From Madurella fahalii (lineage: Eukaryota; Ascomycota; Sordariomycetes; Sordariales), in assembly GCA_029876055.1 (NCBI GenBank), contig CM056874.1, positions 8,556,001 through 8,620,000 of the forward strand: DNA of 64,000 bases. The letters run 5' to 3'. Positions 1-9,825 of this stretch are shown one piece after another. The translations under genes were made by a program, and so were the position numbers. The first letter of the stretch is position 1. Each line of letters starts with the position of its first letter. Under the pieces are notes generated by a model, which worked only from the letters and a program-made list of their open reading frames with translations, had not been told where the DNA came from and ran no database searches.

Positions 1-3000
1 GGTGCGCGGCGTGCCCGTGTCCGGGACAGACGCCAAGGAAAATGTCTCACTATAAGGCGTCCCTGTAGATACGGACTGTGCCCCCAGGTCGACCCATGCA
101 TCGTCCAGCAGCTGTGAAGACTTCTCGGCGAGGTTGTTGACCATGCTGTGGAGAGTGTACGAGGCGAACGTATTCTGTATCTGATCCGGCGGCCGCGTCG
201 CTCCCAGTGTATAGTAGGCCGAGCGGAGCTGGGTATCGAGGAAGGTAGAGAACGAAGTCGATGGCACCAAGGGCCCAGGATATGACTCCTCTTGCCCCTT
301 CCAGATGATCGGCAGGAACCCGTTGCCAAGGGCCTTGCAGAGGGGACACACAAACTCCAGCCTGCCCGTGTCCTCCGGAGCATGTCGTGCAATCTGCTGG
401 TTGTGCCGACGGACTGTCGCATCAAAATAGGCCTCGAAGCAGCTGTAGTGCATGATATGGCCGCAGCCAATCGAGACGGGCCCTGGACGAGATAAATTCG
501 CCGGGAAACCCTTGCCAAGGACCTGGCGTTCTGTCTCAAACGTGTATCCCGCCTGGTTCACCTTGTGAACCATCTGCCGGTTCTCGCGGGCAACGCCAAA
601 GGGCCGTATATTCTCAGCAGAGCGGTCAAGGTTATCGGGCGTGTTGAAGGCTTCCCTGACGAAATCGGCATCTTGAAAGTCTGTCTGCCGAAGAATGTTG
701 CTCTGGGTGAAGAAAGCAAAGGTCCCGTACAGCCGACGGTCGTCAGTGTCCTCCTGGCACAAGATACAAGTCCCTGACGGATACTTCCAGAACTTCCGGT
801 GCTCCTCTACGGGCGGTAGGTCTTCGTCATCTTCTAGGTCGTCCATCTCGCCCCAGTTGATGTCGCCCTGGTTCTCCAAGAAGCTCTTCTGCTGCGCCTG
901 GAACTGCGCCATGACCCGAGCTTGATGATCCAGTGCCGCCCGCTTCTTCCGCTCCCTCTCCTCGTCAACGGTGCTGGCTGCCGGTGACGCTGTGTTGATG
1001 CGGTCCACCGACAGGCCGAGACGCTGGAAGGAGAACTCGAAGCTCTTGGGCCGCTTCTGTCGCATCCTCCGAAGAATAGTAGCAACCTTGGCGTGGCACG
1101 CCTTGAACTCGTCCTTGGTGGAGAGCAGATTTAAAAGAGCAACAATGGTCTTCGCCTGGGGAGCATCTGGCATGAAGTTGCTCCGGGCCTGCTGGTTAAG
1201 TGCGGTGGCAATGAACGAAGCCTGGTCCGACTGGTCCTCGTCTGAGTTGTCTTCGGCAATTGCGATGAGAATCAGATGCAACACAACCTGCAGGAAGGTC
1301 TCTACCCGCGTGGAAGGGACTTGCGGGGTCAGCCCGGGATACACGAGGGTGTAGAGCAGCGAGTAGTAGATGATCTGCGCAAACATGCCGGTCCTGGTGA
1401 ACTCGCCGAGGCCAGCAAATACACCCGAGGGAATAGGCCTCAGCTTGGGCTCGTAGACGACGTCTTCGATCGACTTCCCGGTCTTCTTGGCCATCCATTT
1501 CCGCCAAGCCATCTCCGACTCCTCACGCTGATTCTTGTTATAGTGTGCGATGTAGGGGTCAACATCCTCAATGAACTGCGGCTTGAGCTCAAACATGCCC
1601 ACATCAGCGAGGCCCTCGGGCGGCTTGAACGTCGTCATTTCGTCCAATATCCTGTGGAAGTCCTCCTGCTCCTGGAACTTATCCGGGAGCTTCTGGCAGA
1701 TATCCGAGAATGACATTGGTTTGAAACAGAGGACGTGGGTGAGATCGCGACGCATGGATGCGATGTGCGGGCCTTTATCGTCCTCGTTGGGGAGCAGCGA
1801 CGTCCGATCGCTGAGGAGGACGATGAGCAGATGGATCATGTCCTCGACGACGTCCAGGTGTTGGATGTCATCCTGCGCCTTGGACTTCTGCTCGAAGATA
1901 CCCTTGACCCACTTCTCCATGCCGAAGCGGTCGACGATGGAGGCGAGCACGCGACTCGGGTCGCAGACCACGAGCGCGGTCTGCAATAGGAAGATATCGC
2001 GCTGGTGCGAGACGTCTCTCTGGACCACGCCGCGATAAGTGCCGGCCTGGTGGCGCAAACTCAAGCCGTTCCTGACCCACATGCCCGCCTTCATCTGCGC
2101 TAGCCACGCGCATACACGGAGGGGATAGTCGAACGCCGCCATGAGGTAGTCCTCGGGACCGTATTCGTCGTATTTTGGCATCACCTTCTTCCCCATGGAG
2201 CGTGGCCTCATGAGGAGCTCCTGCGTCGTAAAAGACAGAAGGGCTCTCAGTTGCTCGATAGGCATCGCCTTGCCGCATTCGATCAACCACGACAGAGTGT
2301 AGTGGAGGGCATGATGGAAGCTGATGGGTTGCTCCTCCACCACGAACCTCACGACGTCCATCTCGCGGCCAGACGTGTCAAACTCAAAGTCGCCGAGCAT
2401 CTTGAACCGGACTTCGTCCTTGATCTCGGACTGAGTGAATCGGGCACGCTCGGCGCCAATCGAGTTGATGATGACTGCCTTGGCCGCCAGGCGTATCGCC
2501 CTCGACACGTAGAGCGAGTCTTGCTCCCTGACATTGCGGAAAGACTCGGCGAGCTGTCGACAGAGCCTGTTGATCTCGCGCGTGACGAGAGATGCACCGA
2601 TCCAGCTGTCCGTCTCGTACTCGACGTGCTCGCCCACTGCCCGCACGTTGGGGCAGATGCCCTGGTGCAGCTTGACGAGATCGAGGAACTGCATCATGTA
2701 CCGCTCCTCAGTCCGGAGGCGTTCTTGGACGTGCGGAGAACCGAAGAGGTACTTCAAATCCAGGAAGAAATGATACATCCGCCGGTTCGTGACTGAGCCC
2801 GTATCAAAGGATAGCACGGCGTTTGACGCTACATCCCACGGATGTCCGACTTGACGGGTGGTTAAAAAGGTGTAGAGAATGGCCATCAGGCTGGTGAGGA
2901 AGTTGCCGCGCTCGACGATCTCTGCCGTGATGGAAGGAGTGGTCAACATCTGCAGCGAGATGTTGATGATGGAGTGATCGGGTTCCCGGTCCCCGATGAG

Positions 3001-4845
3001 GTACAGCTGCGCAAGGGTTGTATAGAGGCCGGCGAACCGCAGACCCAAGACGCGCTTGAATTCTGGGATGGTCACCACAGTCGAGATGTACAGGGACCGT
3101 AGGTCGTTACGCACTTTCTTCCACATTCTGAGGTCGAAGAGGATCATCCAGTCGAGCCGGACTCGCTCAAAGACGTCTTCAGCAACCGGAATGTTCTCCT
3201 CTTCTACATAGCCAGCGGGGGTGACGAGCCAGTAATGGCCAGGCTTGGGGGGCGGTGCGGTTTCTCCCTTTTTCAAGCCGGGAGTCTTGGGAATCTCCAG
3301 ATGAGCTTTGGCATACACCGTGGGAGCAATTAGCGGCTCTGCAGTATCAGAATCGGAAGGAGTGAGCTCGCGTTCGCGGGCGGTACGGCGAGGAGCTGGA
3401 GGTGGCGGCGGTGGAGGGGGATAGCCCGCGAGTGTGGCCTCGTCTTCCTCCAACGCCTGATCTTGGCGCCAATCCTGCATAGGCACATCGTCGCCATCTC
3501 CTCTAGCATCAATCATCATAACATCGTCGTCGTCACCGTCATCCTCGTCCATGTCGCTCCCGGGCGTGTTGTTGCCACCATCATCGTCATCATCCCCGTC
3601 ACCATCGCTGACATCCTCGGCTGGAGGCTCCCGACGGGCTGCCCGGGCCGCCTGGCGAGCCTGCAAAAGGATCCTGCTCTGCTGCAAGTAGAAATCGTTG
3701 CTATCCCTCTGTTCCCGCTCGATCAGGTCCTCGTCGTCGATGCCGTCCTTACCCACGATGGCATGCGTGGCTGGGCTCCCCTTGCGCCACGGCTTAAGCA
3801 TTTCCTCACAGACGATCTGTCGGAGGATGTGGTTGTCCTCGCCAACACTGCATCCCGAAATGTCCCTGAGCCACTCGATCATGGTCCCGCACATCTGCTC
3901 CCTGAAAGTGTCCCGAGCGGAGCGGATCGTGACTGTGACCCTGATCCGCTCGATGGTGTTGGCGACCTCGATGAGCTTCTCGATGCTCCGATCGTACATC
4001 AGGATGCTCCTGCCGATACCGTCCGTTTCGTAGGCTTTGGCGAGACCGGTGGCTAGCGTCGTGCTGCATGCGCGTGCCACCTGGTCCCGGACGTCGATGA
4101 CCGTGTGCTTTTCGTCGTTCCATAGCAACACCGCATACTCCCCGGGGGGCTCGGTGTCGCCGCCGCAGTACGTCGACGACAGCCGCGACATTCTCTCGTC
4201 TTGCTCGATGGATTCGACCGTCTTTGTCTGGCGCAACTGCTCGGGTGAGCACGAGATAACGTCGCACAAGTAGTCAAAGACGCGGCCGATAGTCATGCGC
4301 GTGCTGGCGATCAGGTCTTCGGGCAGTGGTGACGCCGCCTTGCCCTTCCCCTTGGACTCACCCTCCCACACCGAGTGTATGGTGCAGAACATGGGCCGCT
4401 TCCAGGCTTCTGGGTCTCCACAGTCGCAGCAACCGCTATTGCCCGGCGAGATGTTAATCCTAACCATGTGGCCGGTGTGGTCGGTGGCTTCGAAGCATTT
4501 GCTGCACAAGCAGCAGGTGTCGTCGGCGCTACATGTCCTGCACGCATACGAGGCCTCGCCCTGCTTGAATATGTGCCCGCAAGCCTTTCCGCGGGCCGCC
4601 TCGGTGTACTCGGCGCCTTCGACGGCGCCCTGGGCCTCTCTTAGCTTCAAAGTTCCGTTTCGTGCCGGGCCGCCCGTCGGGAAGAAGAGGTTCATGTAGT
4701 CGGCCCGACCGCCGGCAATGCACCAAAAGAGCGCAGTCAGAAGCTCGTGGGCGGCGTCGTCGGTGTAACGGTAGTTGTGGCGAGCGGGCAGCTCAAGCAG
4801 CAGCTGGCACAGCTGCTGCTCCTGTGTCGACATGGGCTCCTCCAT
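1..4845 (-). CDS. UBR1: UBR1-type N-recognin E3 ubiquitin ligase, 3' end outside window
   Basis: RING-type E3 of the Arg/N-degron pathway: it binds proteins with destabilising N-termini and ubiquitinates them with an E2. The frame runs unbroken and without introns from the ATG at 4845 to base 1 (1,615 codons), so the C-terminus lies beyond the left edge. Visible in order: a UBR box at about residues 89-160, rich in Cys/His with the pattern CGHIF..CRTC..CCLC..CDCGD; a ClpS-like N-domain around 230-290 (LWNDEKHTV); an acidic and poly-Pro linker around 410-500; and a RING-H2 whose first pair is C1360/C1363 (CILC), His/Cys core near 1461 (CGHIMHYSC) and last pair near 1500-1503 (CPLC), with the long insert usual in UBR1. 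Fungal UBR1 is normally about 2,000 or more residues, so several hundred are missing here only because of the window edge. The start is the first ATG; a second in-frame Met is residue 5. Confidence 0.95.
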   Translation of the reverse strand, partial: MEEPMSTQEQQLCQLLLELPARHNYRYTDDAAHELLTALFWCIAGGRADYMNLFFPTGGPARNGTLKLREAQGAVEGAEYTEAARGKACGHIFKQGEASYACRTCSADDTCCLCSKCFEATDHTGHMVRINISPGNSGCCDCGDPEAWKRPMFCTIHSVWEGESKGKGKAASPLPEDLIASTRMTIGRVFDYLCDVISCSPEQLRQTKTVESIEQDERMSRLSSTYCGGDTEPPGEYAVLLWNDEKHTVIDVRDQVARACSTTLATGLAKAYETDGIGRSILMYDRSIEKLIEVANTIERIRVTVTIRSARDTFREQMCGTMIEWLRDISGCSVGEDNHILRQIVCEEMLKPWRKGSPATHAIVGKDGIDDEDLIEREQRDSNDFYLQQSRILLQARQAARAARREPPAEDVSDGDGDDDDDGGNNTPGSDMDEDDGDDDDVMMIDARGDGDDVPMQDWRQDQALEEDEATLAGYPPPPPPPPAPRRTARERELTPSDSDTAEPLIAPTVYAKAHLEIPKTPGLKKGETAPPPKPGHYWLVTPAGYVEEENIPVAEDVFERVRLDWMILFDLRMWKKVRNDLRSLYISTVVTIPEFKRVLGLRFAGLYTTLAQLYLIGDREPDHSIINISLQMLTTPSITAEIVERGNFLTSLMAILYTFLTTRQVGHPWDVASNAVLSFDTGSVTNRRMYHFFLDLKYLFGSPHVQERLRTEERYMMQFLDLVKLHQGICPNVRAVGEHVEYETDSWIGASLVTREINRLCRQLAESFRNVREQDSLYVSRAIRLAAKAVIINSIGAERARFTQSEIKDEVRFKMLGDFEFDTSGREMDVVRFVVEEQPISFHHALHYTLSWLIECGKAMPIEQLRALLSFTTQELLMRPRSMGKKVMPKYDEYGPEDYLMAAFDYPLRVCAWLAQMKAGMWVRNGLSLRHQAGTYRGVVQRDVSHQRDIFLLQTALVVCDPSRVLASIVDRFGMEKWVKGIFEQKSKAQDDIQHLDVVEDMIHLLIVLLSDRTSLLPNEDDKGPHIASMRRDLTHVLCFKPMSFSDICQKLPDKFQEQEDFHRILDEMTTFKPPEGLADVGMFELKPQFIEDVDPYIAHYNKNQREESEMAWRKWMAKKTGKSIEDVVYEPKLRPIPSGVFAGLGEFTRTGMFAQIIYYSLLYTLVYPGLTPQVPSTRVETFLQVVLHLILIAIAEDNSDEDQSDQASFIATALNQQARSNFMPDAPQAKTIVALLNLLSTKDEFKACHAKVATILRRMRQKRPKSFEFSFQRLGLSVDRINTASPAASTVDEERERKKRAALDHQARVMAQFQAQQKSFLENQGDINWGEMDDLEDDEDLPPVEEHRKFWKYPSGTCILCQEDTDDRRLYGTFAFFTQSNILRQTDFQDADFVREAFNTPDNLDRSAENIRPFGVARENRQMVHKVNQAGYTFETERQVLGKGFPANLSRPGPVSIGCGHIMHYSCFEAYFDATVRRHNQQIARHAPEDTGRLEFVCPLCKALGNGFLPIIWKGQEESYPGPLVPSTSFSTFLDTQLRSAYYTLGATRPPDQIQNTFASYTLHSMVNNLAEKSSQLLDDAWVDLGAQSVSTGTPYSETFSLASVPDTGTPRT

Positions 4846-5680
4846 GGTCGGTCAGGGTATTTAAATTGATCTCGCGTTTCTTGCCATGTATTGAATGGGT
4901 TGTGCGTGCGCTACGCCGGGATTCTAGGTGCAAACGGATTACGAGTATTGTTGGTGGGTTATTGCGGCGGGTTTTGATAGAGGTCGAAGAAGGAGGGGGG
5001 ATACCCGTACTTGGGGGGGGGGGGGTTATGCCTATCGTGGGGGGATCCTGGACCTGCGGAAGAAGAGCGTCAAAGTGGCGTGCGCTGAGTCGTCGCAGGA
5101 TGAGGCCACAAAGGAGGTATTTGTTAGCTGCGCAAGAACAACTAATAATATTTCTTTTTATGATTGAAATGACGGCTCGCCACACTGATCGACAAGCAGT
5201 CCGCATGCTCTGCACTAGAACGAATATGACCACTGTAGTTACCTTTGGCGTTCGATACGAAGCACAACCAGCACACCTTGCACTAATTACACAGCGGGCC
5301 ATAACATCATGGTGTGACAGATCCCTGCATGCCTTCCTACCTCGGTTTTTAGTGCTTGGAATGATGGGACGCACTGCAAACACCTCGATTCAACGACAAA
5401 CGATGACGGGATGATGCGATGTCGACTCAGAGACAGGTATGGCGAGTTCGTCTTAGACACGCACACGAGGCCAGAGCCACGCAAAGCACCAACAACCGTG
5501 TCCGATGATAGTGTCCGCTGGTCTCTATAGTTTAACTACTATCATGTCGGCAAGCGATGTTCTATTCCTCTAACAACCGTCTCCAGACATTGAATGTACA
5601 CGGTCGGACGCTGCAACTCTCGCCTCGACCAAGCTCCCCCGTGCTTTTCTCGTATTCAGGCCGTCGTCGTGTGCTCCGTA
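4846..5680. other. intergenic region between UBR1 start and QCR9 3' end
   Basis: UBR1 promoter/leader and QCR9 3' flank. It contains a run of 13 G at 5013-5025 and an AT-richer stretch around 5140-5230. No conserved protein or RNA gene was recognised; the open frames here look like chance. Confidence 0.6.
5013..5025 (+). repeat. poly-G run (13)
   Basis: Uninterrupted G homopolymer about 170 bases upstream of the UBR1 start. Its length is prone to sequencing or assembly error. Confidence 0.9.
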
Positions 5681-6114
5681 CTACTCATCGCTGCCGTCGA
5701 CGTACTTGTGCCGGATGTCCTTCCATTGGCGCTGTTCCTCGGTGTCAGTATTCCATTCGGAAACAGCAAAATCGCAGTGCGGTATCCGTACCCCCCGGTT
5801 GTGGTTGTCCCAGATCCTGTTCATCAGGTTGTCATAGCCACTATAGAACACTTAGCATGGCAATTCCCGGCAACCTGCGGTTGTAGACGGCAACGTACAC
5901 CTCGAAAGCGAAGGCGCCGGCGAAGACGACACCAAGCATGGTGTAATTCCTCCGGAAGAGGGTGCTAAAGCGGGCGTGTTAGCTTCGGTTGCCGTCTGGC
6001 GTGGCTGCTCGGGGCGAGACTTGCTTGTAGAGTGCGGTGGCCTGTGAAAGCGCGCGATCAGCAATTGGTCTATCGGCGCGGGCGAAATCCTGCAGAGGGC
6101 CCTTGACTCACCAT
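5681..6114 (-). CDS. QCR9: Cytochrome bc1 complex subunit 9 (QCR9), five exons
   Basis: Small single-pass subunit of ubiquinol-cytochrome c reductase (complex III) in the mitochondrial inner membrane. Exons read on the minus strand: 6112-6114, 6025-6041, 5899-5964, 5792-5840, 5681-5731, giving 186 bases and 61 residues. The product begins MATALYNTLFRRNYTML, continues with a hydrophobic segment (LGVVFAGAFAFEV, about 17-29), and ends with the family motif WDNHNRGRQWKDIRHKY. This matches Qcr9 in length and order. The first exon holds only the ATG, followed by a GTGAGT donor. The second intron is GC-AG (GCAAGT donor, branch GCTAACA, acceptor TTTAG). The third uses GTACGT with TGCTAAG, the fourth GTACGG with CTGAC. 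Each junction keeps phase. PYM is divergent, 483 bases away. The exon model is inferred from homology; the protein identity is strong. Confidence 0.88.
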
Positions 6115-6597
6115 TTCGACGGGTTTGGAGGTCCCAACCAGGGTCAATTGAAGGCGCGTGCCGTGACTGACGTCGTGTGGGAGGGATGGCGGGTCGCGAG
6201 CTGTTCTGAAGGTTTGCGTTCCAAAGCGGCCTGGAATTGAGCAAAACTGAGGCGACCGCTGAAGCCAGCCGGAAAGACCGCACGGAAGTATCCGGACACT
6301 TCCCTGATTGGCCCAAGCTCTCCCAGAGCCTGAGGGCTTGGCAGCATGGGTTTGAGGAGCCCCGCTAACCTCAGCTCTTGCGGCTTATCGCACTTTTTCG
6401 ACGATGTTTCGGAGCCCCAACTCAATAAAACCGTCGTGGAATCATAGGATCTGGGCTGCAGACGGGATCTCTATTCCCGTCAACCCAGACCTCGGAGTGT
6501 TTTTCCCGGCCCGACGACAACCCGACTTGCGATTGATTCGTCTCTTTTGCCCGGCTTTCACCCCACCCCACACCGACACCGATATAGATAACCGAAC
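6115..6597. promoter_or_regulatory. shared divergent promoter QCR9 / PYM
   Basis: 483 bases between two start codons pointing away from each other. It must hold both 5' leaders and promoters. No further element is assigned. Confidence 0.6.
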
Positions 6598-7185
6598 ATG
6601 CCCTCCCAGCCGACTAACGCCGGCATCGTGACTGACGAGGCCAGCGGCGAGCGACACATCCCCGAGTCCAAAAGAGCCGACGGCAGTACGAGGAAAGCAA
6701 TCAAGATCCGCCCCGGTTACCGACCGCCGGAGGATGTCGAGGTGTACAAGAACCGTACCGCTGAGAGCTTTCGCAATCGTGGCAAGGGACCCGTTCCAGG
6801 CGCCGAAGGCCTGAAGGATGACAAGCCAGTGCAACCTTCCTCCGCTGCCGCGAGTAAGAACGCTAAGCGGCGCGAGGCGCGTAAGAAGGCCAAGGCCGTT
6901 GAGGACGCCGCCGGTGAGAAAGAAGAGGCGGCGGTTGCAGAAGAGGCCAAGAAAGACGACGTGGATCCCGAGGCCGAAAAGGAGAAGAAAGTACGGAATC
7001 TGAAGAAGAAGCTCAGACAGGCGAAGGAGCTGAAGGAAAAGAAGGACACGGGCGAGTCACTATTGCCTGAGCAGATCGCCAAGGTTATCAAGATCAATGA
7101 GCTCATCCGGGAGCTGGATGCGCTGGGATTCGATGCTGAGGGCGAACCCAAGGCGATGAATGAGTCTGCTGAGGCTTCCAGCTGA
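6598..7185 (+). CDS. PYM1: Partner of Y14 and Mago (PYM/WIBG), exon-junction complex disassembly factor
   Basis: Intronless, 195 residues. PYM binds the Mago-Y14 heterodimer and, in animals, strips exon-junction complexes from mRNA at the ribosome. The N-terminal Mago-binding domain is plain at about residues 13-50: GERHIPESKRADGSTRK, then IKIRPGYRPPEDVEVYKNR. The middle (about 88-150) is highly charged, Lys/Glu-rich and probably helical. The C-terminal LLPEQIAKVIKINELIREL segment resembles the region that contacts the ribosome in other PYM proteins. The start is the first ATG after the 5' leader and puts the conserved domain at the usual position. A PYM gene agrees with the intron-rich genome, but the fungal role is inferred from animal work. 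Confidence 0.9.
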   Translation: MPSQPTNAGIVTDEASGERHIPESKRADGSTRKAIKIRPGYRPPEDVEVYKNRTAESFRNRGKGPVPGAEGLKDDKPVQPSSAAASKNAKRREARKKAKAVEDAAGEKEEAAVAEEAKKDDVDPEAEKEKKVRNLKKKLRQAKELKEKKDTGESLLPEQIAKVIKINELIRELDALGFDAEGEPKAMNESAEASS

Positions 7186-7828
7186 TTGACGATCGTCATA
7201 TCTCTGCGAACCACTTCTCGGCCGCGGTCGATTTACAGGCTACCAGCATGTGATGGCTCTTGAAACCTGTTCCTAGCTCAGCATCGAACCATGGCATAAG
7301 GTGGAAGTTGGAGGGGTACATGTGTGGGCCATACCATTACGCTCTCCGAAGGTCTATCTCCGCGCCTTCTTATGCTGGGCTCATGACAAACTCGAGGGTG
7401 GAGAATGACCACGCCGGGTTTGCAAGCACTAGGATTGGGATTCCGAGTTAGCATTACACCATCGTCTTCGCATCGGCCACCCTCCGAGCCTGGAGTCTAG
7501 CGCAGCGCCCTGCAATTTGAGCGGGAAACTACCGTTACGGGAGCGGGGGTTGGAGAACGACGCAGGACACGTCTACGTCAGGAGGAAAGCTCAATTACAG
7601 GGGACATGACCCTGAGCTCATCTGTCAGATCATTGATGACACACTTTGCCTTGATATAGGCATCTCCCTCGTGCTACAGGCGCCCACAGGTGCAGACGAT
7701 GTATAAGAGGTCCAAGCTAAACACAAAGCCAAGCATTGCGATGCGGTGTATATTGGGTATCAGCGATCTAACATTTTAACCTGATCATACATATCGCGTA
7801 CATGTACAGCTACAATAATTATACAAGA
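7186..7828. other. intergenic, convergent 3' flanks of PYM and BCS1
   Basis: 643 bases between two converging genes. No conserved coding or RNA feature was seen. Confidence 0.6.
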
Positions 7829-9370
7829 CTATGCCGGAGACTTTATTGACCCCTCAGGCGACGGCGCCTCGGGCTCAAATGTCCGAGGGATCAAACCCTC
7901 AGCCATCTTGATCGCGCCCTCCATATCGCCTTTGTTGAACTGGAACAGACCCTGGATGGCAGCAGTGGAGGTGTGCCTCCTGGGCACCTTGGGATCCTGG
8001 CTATCGCCACCAAACAATCCCAGCTCCTCGAGTCGGTACAGGAATCGCGTCCGGCCCGAGTGGCCCTCGTCAATGTCGCCGTAATAGCGGTCCCACATCT
8101 CGGCGGCCTGGTACCGCGTCGCCTCGCCAATGCGCACCATCATGTCGACACGCCCCGGCCGGATCAGCGCCGGATCCAGCCTGTCGATGTGGTTTGTAGT
8201 CAAGAACGCGATCCGATCCTCGCCAGCAGCCAGACCATCCAGCGCGTTCAGAAGACCCGACGCAGTCACGGTGCGCCCGCTGTACCCATCGGGATCCCGC
8301 TGCCGCCGGTTCACCAGCGCCGCGTCGACGTCCTCCAACAGCAGTATGCTCTTCTCGGGCAGCTGGGTCAGCAACTGCGCGAGCAAATCGTCCGTCATCC
8401 CAACCTCGCTCAGATTGATCATGGCCACGCTGTAGTCCAGCTCGCCCGCCAACGCCTGGATAAACGACGTCTTGCCCGTCCCGGGGGGTCCGTACAGCAG
8501 ATACCCCCTCCGATAGGGCACTCCGCGGTCGGTGTACCACTTCTGCGCCGCAAGAAACTCCTTCACGTCCCCCACCAGCCTCTCCTTCACCCCCTCGTCC
8601 AGGATAACGCTCCCCAGGGGCCTCTTCAACCTCGGCTTCCCCAGCACCGCCCACTCCATCTTGCGCGCCGTGTACACCACCGTCTTGCCCTGCTGGAAGC
8701 TCTGCGCCAGCGCGTGCGCCTGCGTGAACACTTCCTCGAGCACGCGCCGGTGCGCCCACAGCAGCGTGAGCGTGAGCGTCTCGTGCGGCTCGCCCGTCGC
8801 CGTCGTCGCCGTCCCGGCCTTCTCCCGGCTCACCGCGATGTACACGCCCGGCCGGTGCCGGACGATGTGCCGGCCGAACCCGGGCTGCACCCGGAAGTCG
8901 GCGTGCGTCCGCCCTTCCTCGCCCGTGCGCGGGTTGAGCGACCGGGTGGTGGTGTTGACCGAGAGGTTGCGCAGCCGGGTCAGGCGCCGGGCGAGGAGCC
9001 CGCGGTTGTCGCGCGGCTGCGCCAGCCAGGCCAGGACCCAGTTGTACGAGGGGTCGCGCTTGCTGATCTCGATGTTGACGAGGAGCTGCCGCCGGAGGAG
9101 GCCTGCCGTGGCGATCAGGGCGCGGCGGCCAAAAGCGGCACAGGCGCCCAGCCCCGCGAGGCCGATGCCGCCCGCGAATACGGGGTTGTTAAATAAGGCA
9201 TCGAGGCCGAAGGGCGCTGCCGCCACTGCCGGTGATAATGATGGTGGTGGTGGTGATGTAGAAGCAGTGGCTGCTATTGTTGGGTTTGGTGGTGTTGTTA
9301 GTGCTGCTAGTGGCGATGCAGGTGATGTCGCTGCTGGTGAGACTGCGGGTTGTGGGGTAATTATCGCCAT
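7829..9370 (-). CDS. BCS1: BCS1 mitochondrial AAA ATPase, Rieske protein translocase
   Basis: Intronless, 513 residues. Bcs1 is a homo-oligomeric inner-membrane AAA protein that moves folded Rieske Fe-S protein from the matrix into complex III. A Pro/Thr/Ala-rich N-terminus (1-52) is followed by the membrane segment (about 60-90, NNPVFAGGIGLAGLGACAAF), the Bcs1-specific N domain (about 95-260) and the AAA module: Walker A GPPGTGKT (294-301), Walker B ILLLEDVDAA (about 342-351), sensor 1 LTTNH and arginine finger region RPGRVDMMV. Fungi have many BCS1-like AAA paralogues, but the N-terminal membrane plus LLVNIEISKRDPSYNW block fits genuine Bcs1. The gene is about 2 kb from QCR9, a subunit of the complex it helps assemble. 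The low-complexity N-terminus is longer than usual. Confidence 0.92.
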   Translation of the reverse strand: MAIITPQPAVSPAATSPASPLAALTTPPNPTIAATASTSPPPPSLSPAVAAAPFGLDALFNNPVFAGGIGLAGLGACAAFGRRALIATAGLLRRQLLVNIEISKRDPSYNWVLAWLAQPRDNRGLLARRLTRLRNLSVNTTTRSLNPRTGEEGRTHADFRVQPGFGRHIVRHRPGVYIAVSREKAGTATTATGEPHETLTLTLLWAHRRVLEEVFTQAHALAQSFQQGKTVVYTARKMEWAVLGKPRLKRPLGSVILDEGVKERLVGDVKEFLAAQKWYTDRGVPYRRGYLLYGPPGTGKTSFIQALAGELDYSVAMINLSEVGMTDDLLAQLLTQLPEKSILLLEDVDAALVNRRQRDPDGYSGRTVTASGLLNALDGLAAGEDRIAFLTTNHIDRLDPALIRPGRVDMMVRIGEATRYQAAEMWDRYYGDIDEGHSGRTRFLYRLEELGLFGGDSQDPKVPRRHTSTAAIQGLFQFNKGDMEGAIKMAEGLIPRTFEPEAPSPEGSIKSPA

Positions 9371-9825
9371 TGTTTGGTAGTTGCTACATGGCTTTGCTTC
9401 CGGGTGTCGTGGTGGCGGGTCCGTTGATGGCGGGATACAGTTAGGAATGGATCGAAAGATATGACCGAACCCTGAAATTTTCAGTGGGGCTGGGCCATTT
9501 CCGGCCCGGCTCTTCGGGCATCACAAGACCGAAAGATGACCCTCGGAATCCGGATCCGAGCGCGGGAGTGAAACCGTGAGGATCCACCACGAAGCCACGC
9601 AGCAATTGCCCAATCCCAGCGTGCGTTTCACCCGTCGAGCGTACAATCGCCTTTCCTTTGACCCAGTAATTCGTCTAAAATAGCCGTCATCGGTGGTAGT
9701 CTACAGCATATACATATACATGGGGAGGGCCAGATCCAGCGCCATTGACAGATCCCCAACCCCAGAGTGCTTCTCACTCCCGTTTCATACGCCGTATCCC
9801 TCTAGCAACCCCAATACTGCATCGT
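9371..9825. other. intergenic, BCS1 upstream / uS11m downstream
   Basis: 455 bases between tandem minus-strand genes, holding the BCS1 promoter and uS11m 3' flank. Nothing else was recognised. Confidence 0.6.

Noticed and set aside
7973..9196. 407-codon plus-strand open frame inside BCS1
   Set aside because: Exact antisense shadow of the BCS1 coding sequence; its Arg/His/Pro-rich composition is typical of reverse reading of GC-rich genes.
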